64,000 bases of DNA, from assembly GCA_029718625.1 (NCBI GenBank), contig CM056391.1:26576281-26640280 (forward strand), in the 5' to 3' direction. Shown in pieces: positions 59,592-64,000 of the stretch (positions within the stretch are counted from its first letter, which is position 1; every line of letters begins with the position of its first letter). Made by a program: the position numbers and the translations under genes. The notes under the pieces were generated by a model. It saw only the letters and a program-made list of their open reading frames with translations, was not told the origin of the DNA and made no database searches. The stretch is from Synaphobranchus kaupii (taxonomy: Eukaryota; Chordata; Actinopteri; Anguilliformes; Synaphobranchidae).

Positions 59592-59893
59592 GTGAGTGTC
59601 CCGACCCCTCTCACCGGTCCGCGGCGGAACGGGTGATTGAGGGCTTTGCCGGAGCAAAGCCTGCCCATTGTGGCGCCTCACAACTCCGGGATCGTGTTCC
59701 TGCGTGGGCGTTTGGTTGTATGGGCGCGCACGCTAATGCTCGTTTTTGCGTTGGCGCGCGTTTGTTTGTGGGTGCGTGTGTGGGTGCGTGTGCGGGGGGC
59801 TGTGTGTAGGTGTGCGTGTTTGTGCGAGAGGGTGACGCTGGGTCTGCGCGTGTGGCTCATGTTCCTACTCTCGTTTGTCTTGCGGGCTCTCAG
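59592..59893 (+). other. lrp4: lrp4 intron 9
   Basis: A 302 nt intron, gtgagt to gctctcag. Its second half is a degenerate GT/GC-rich stretch (gtgggtgcgtgtgtgggtgc and similar), echoing the GT-rich intron 7. Intron 8 (59178-59465) is of similar size and carries the C14 run at 59437-59450. Confidence 0.9.
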
Positions 59894-60028
59894 GTCCCAG
59901 GTTGAGTGAGGGGAGCTGTAACTTGAACAACGGCGGCTGCAGTCACAAGTGCCACATGGCCCAGGGCCTAGTGCAGTGTACCTGCCACACCGGCTACAGA
60001 CTGACGGATGATGGGAAATCCTGTCACG
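59894..60028 (+). CDS. lrp4: lrp4 exon 10: EGF-like module 1
   Basis: The exon is 135 bp with acceptor gctctcag and donor G|gtaaga, phase 1-1. After the linker RPRLSEGS it encodes a six-cysteine EGF-like module with the landmarks [28 protein letters not shown]. It lacks the D-x-D-E calcium signature, as expected for the first EGF of LDLR-family clusters. A second AG lies 7 nt inside (gtcccag) but would break the frame. Confidence 0.95.
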
Positions 60029-61091
60029 GTAAGAGAGGGAGGCTGTCACATACACGACTGCTTTTTGCTGATTATTATACAAGATTAACTACACAAACTT
60101 TAAATACTTGGAGTGAAGTTGCTTGGGAAAGTAATGCAACAATCCGTTTAGTCCCACAATGTATTAGCCGACCTACGACCGCCAGTACTTGGCACCACTA
60201 GAATAGTAAAATGGAGTTCATAGCTCCTCATTATTGCCAGTGGATGAAAATATCTCATTTTGAAATTGTCCTTGGTATTACTGTACATCCAGCAGGTCAT
60301 ACATTTTTATTAGCTTCTGCCTAAATAACCATTTCTAGTTTTAGACGGATGGGAAAAATCATTGTCAGAGAAGACTATGATCCTGAAATTTGAATGATCA
60401 GGGGGGGGGGGGGGCGGCTGTTTTTTTGTATGCGTGTCTGTCACTCATTCACTCCCTTTAATTTCCTCTGACAATATAACTGTTTGCTTCATTCGCCTTC
60501 ATGGTCTGCTCAACTTTGAGCTGCAGTAGGTGTATTCATTCAGCTTAAAGGTGCAGTAGGCAAGTTTTTTTCGATATAATTTTGGTGAAATTACTAAATT
60601 TGCTCATTACATTCCAGCAGTTATCAATAAATCAAGTGTTCTGAGAAAAAATCCAGTTTCTGTGAGTGTCCTGGACTCATTGTGTACTAGGCTGTCAAAA
60701 AATCTCAAGCCGGTCTTCCAAAAACCAACCAATCAGGGCAACTATCTACAAGCGAAAGATCCTCTCGGTAGAATAAACCCCTCCCTGTCTGCCTGTCTCC
60801 GCGCGTGCACTGGAGCATAATTTGGTGGGAGGAGAGCGACTGAAGCTTTAAGGAATGTGCCTAAAATTACAGTAAAGAGATTTGTGCTCATTTGTGAATG
60901 TATACTGCAACAATGGATGAACTTGCAAACTGAATTACCAACCTTTTAAAAATGTGGAATTAAAATATGTGAAAAAAGTAAACAGTCTTTGTCATATTAG
61001 GGTGTTTAATCTGTCAGGCCTGTAAATGAAAATCGGACCTTTCTCCTGATCACCCGTCTGTTTCCCTCCTATACCCCATGGACCCACCTAG
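60029..61091 (+). other. lrp4: lrp4 intron 10
   Basis: The intron runs from gtaaga to cacctag. It contains a G14 run (60401-60414). The stretch beginning near 60548 (aaaggtgcagtaggcaagtt) resembles the start of a fish hAT-type MITE, but I could not identify its other end. Confidence 0.75.
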
Positions 61092-61217
61092 ATGTGGATG
61101 AGTGTGCAGAGGATGGCTACTGCAGCCAGGGCTGCACCAATACCGAGGGGGAGTTTCAGTGCTGGTGTGTGCAGGGATATGAGCTGAGGCCCGACAAGCG
61201 CAGTTGCAAGGCATTAG
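61092..61217 (+). CDS. lrp4: lrp4 exon 11: calcium-binding EGF module 2
   Basis: The exon is 126 bp with acceptor cacctag and donor G|gtaagt. It encodes a calcium-binding EGF module starting [15 protein letters not shown] and containing [10 protein letters not shown], which fits the C-x-N-x(4)-F-x-C consensus for Asn beta-hydroxylation. It ends [14 protein letters not shown], leading into the propeller. Six cysteines are present. In LRP4, the LDLa-EGF region together with the first propeller is the agrin-binding part. Confidence 0.95.
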
Positions 61218-63426
<2,209 letters not shown>

Positions 63427-63583
63427 GTGGATTAGCTATCGACTGGATCCACGACAAGCTGTACTGGACGGACTCGGGGACGTCCCGCATCGAGGTGGCC
63501 AACCTGGACGGCACGCACAGGAAGGTCCTTCTCTGGCAGAGCATGGAGAAGCCCCGCGCCATCGCCCTGCACCCCATCGAGGG
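63427..63583 (+). CDS. lrp4: lrp4 exon 13: first beta-propeller, blade 2-3
   Basis: The exon is 157 bp, entering in phase 1 after acceptor cctccccag and leaving in phase 2 at GG|gtatga. It encodes [40 protein letters not shown] and [13 protein letters not shown], with a canonical YWTD motif and the LDG-T-H-R turn. The donor position is fixed by the next exon: a phase 2 junction yields [11 protein letters not shown], while other GT choices break the blade. It is the only asymmetric complete exon in the window. Confidence 0.94.
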
Positions 63584-63927
63584 GTATGAGTTCATCCTTC
63601 TGTCTGTCAGCCGGACAGACTTTCTGAAACCAAGATTCCTTTCATTTGACAAAGAACAGCACATTATGATACATGTTGGAATTTTTTTTTATCAGGACTG
63701 TGATTTTGATTTCTAATATGAGATTATTAATTGCCTATATATCTGCTTTGATTATTTATATAATCGCCTTTTAAACTGTTCACCAAGTTTAAAGTTTATT
63801 GAAATGCAGAATGCGGAATTAAAAAGTCTAATATGGGTGACTAAAAGTAGAGGCTATCGTCATAACCGCAGCAAGACAAGTGCATTATATTTTGAGTGTT
63901 GTGCAAGCCTGTTTATACCGTCTTCAG

Positions 63928-64000
63928 GAAGATCTATTGGACGGATTGGGGCACCACCCCACGCATTGAGTACGCCAACATGGATGGGTCCAACCGACGC
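63928..64000 (+). CDS. lrp4: lrp4 exon 14: first beta-propeller, partial
   Basis: The first 73 nt of an exon lie here; it begins after acceptor gtcttcag and is cut by the window end. It encodes [20 protein letters not shown] followed by SNRR, with a canonical YWTDWG blade motif. The exon, the rest of the propellers and the 3' half of the gene lie outside the window. Confidence 0.93.

Noticed and set aside
59637..59909. Valine/arginine-rich open frame in intron 9
   Set aside because: It is a translation of GT-rich simple sequence between two well-supported lrp4 exons.

Overview
The window comes from a vertebrate nuclear genome, most likely a teleost fish. It is AT-rich, has large introns, and carries dense fish-type transposon debris: hAT and Tc1/mariner MITEs, tRNA-derived SINEs and L2-like LINE remnants. 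Only one protein-coding gene can be supported. It is lrp4 (low-density lipoprotein receptor-related protein 4, MEGF7), on the + strand and running off the right edge.

Thirteen coding exons are recognised between 34244 and 64000, numbered 2-14 on the assumption that one signal-peptide exon precedes them. Exons 2-9 each encode one LDL-receptor class A repeat (eight in total, as expected for LRP4). Exons 10 and 11 encode the two EGF-like modules. Exons 12-14 start the first YWTD beta-propeller. Every junction has AG/GT signals. Exons 2-12 are phase 1-1, so each module exon is symmetric; exon 13 goes from phase 1 to phase 2, and exon 14 is cut by the window end. The joined exons give about 570 codons without a stop, roughly the first 30% of a protein that is about 1,900 residues in mammals. 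LRP4 is a single-pass membrane receptor that binds agrin and activates MuSK at the neuromuscular junction. It also restrains Wnt/LRP5/6 signalling in bone, limb and fin, and kidney.

Layout: 1-34243 is non-coding, probably intron 1 and possibly also upstream sequence. I could not find the signal-peptide exon or a promoter there. It holds a LINE reverse-transcriptase fragment, two SINE-like copies, a short terminal-inverted-repeat MITE and a palindromic Tc1-like element. 34391-47054 is the 12.7 kb intron 2, with a hAT-like remnant enclosing Tc1-like debris, an intact-looking tRNA-derived SINE on the minus strand, a second copy of the short MITE and a 108 bp palindromic MITE. From 47 kb the exons become denser; exons 7-10 lie within 1.2 kb. 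Introns 5 and 11 contain further terminal-inverted-repeat elements, the latter with a perfect 8 bp target-site duplication.

No undescribed multi-gene system is visible. The most distinctive local feature is a partial tandem copy of the exon 7 splice acceptor and exon start just upstream of exon 7, which would lead to a stop codon if spliced in. Species cannot be assigned from the sequence alone.
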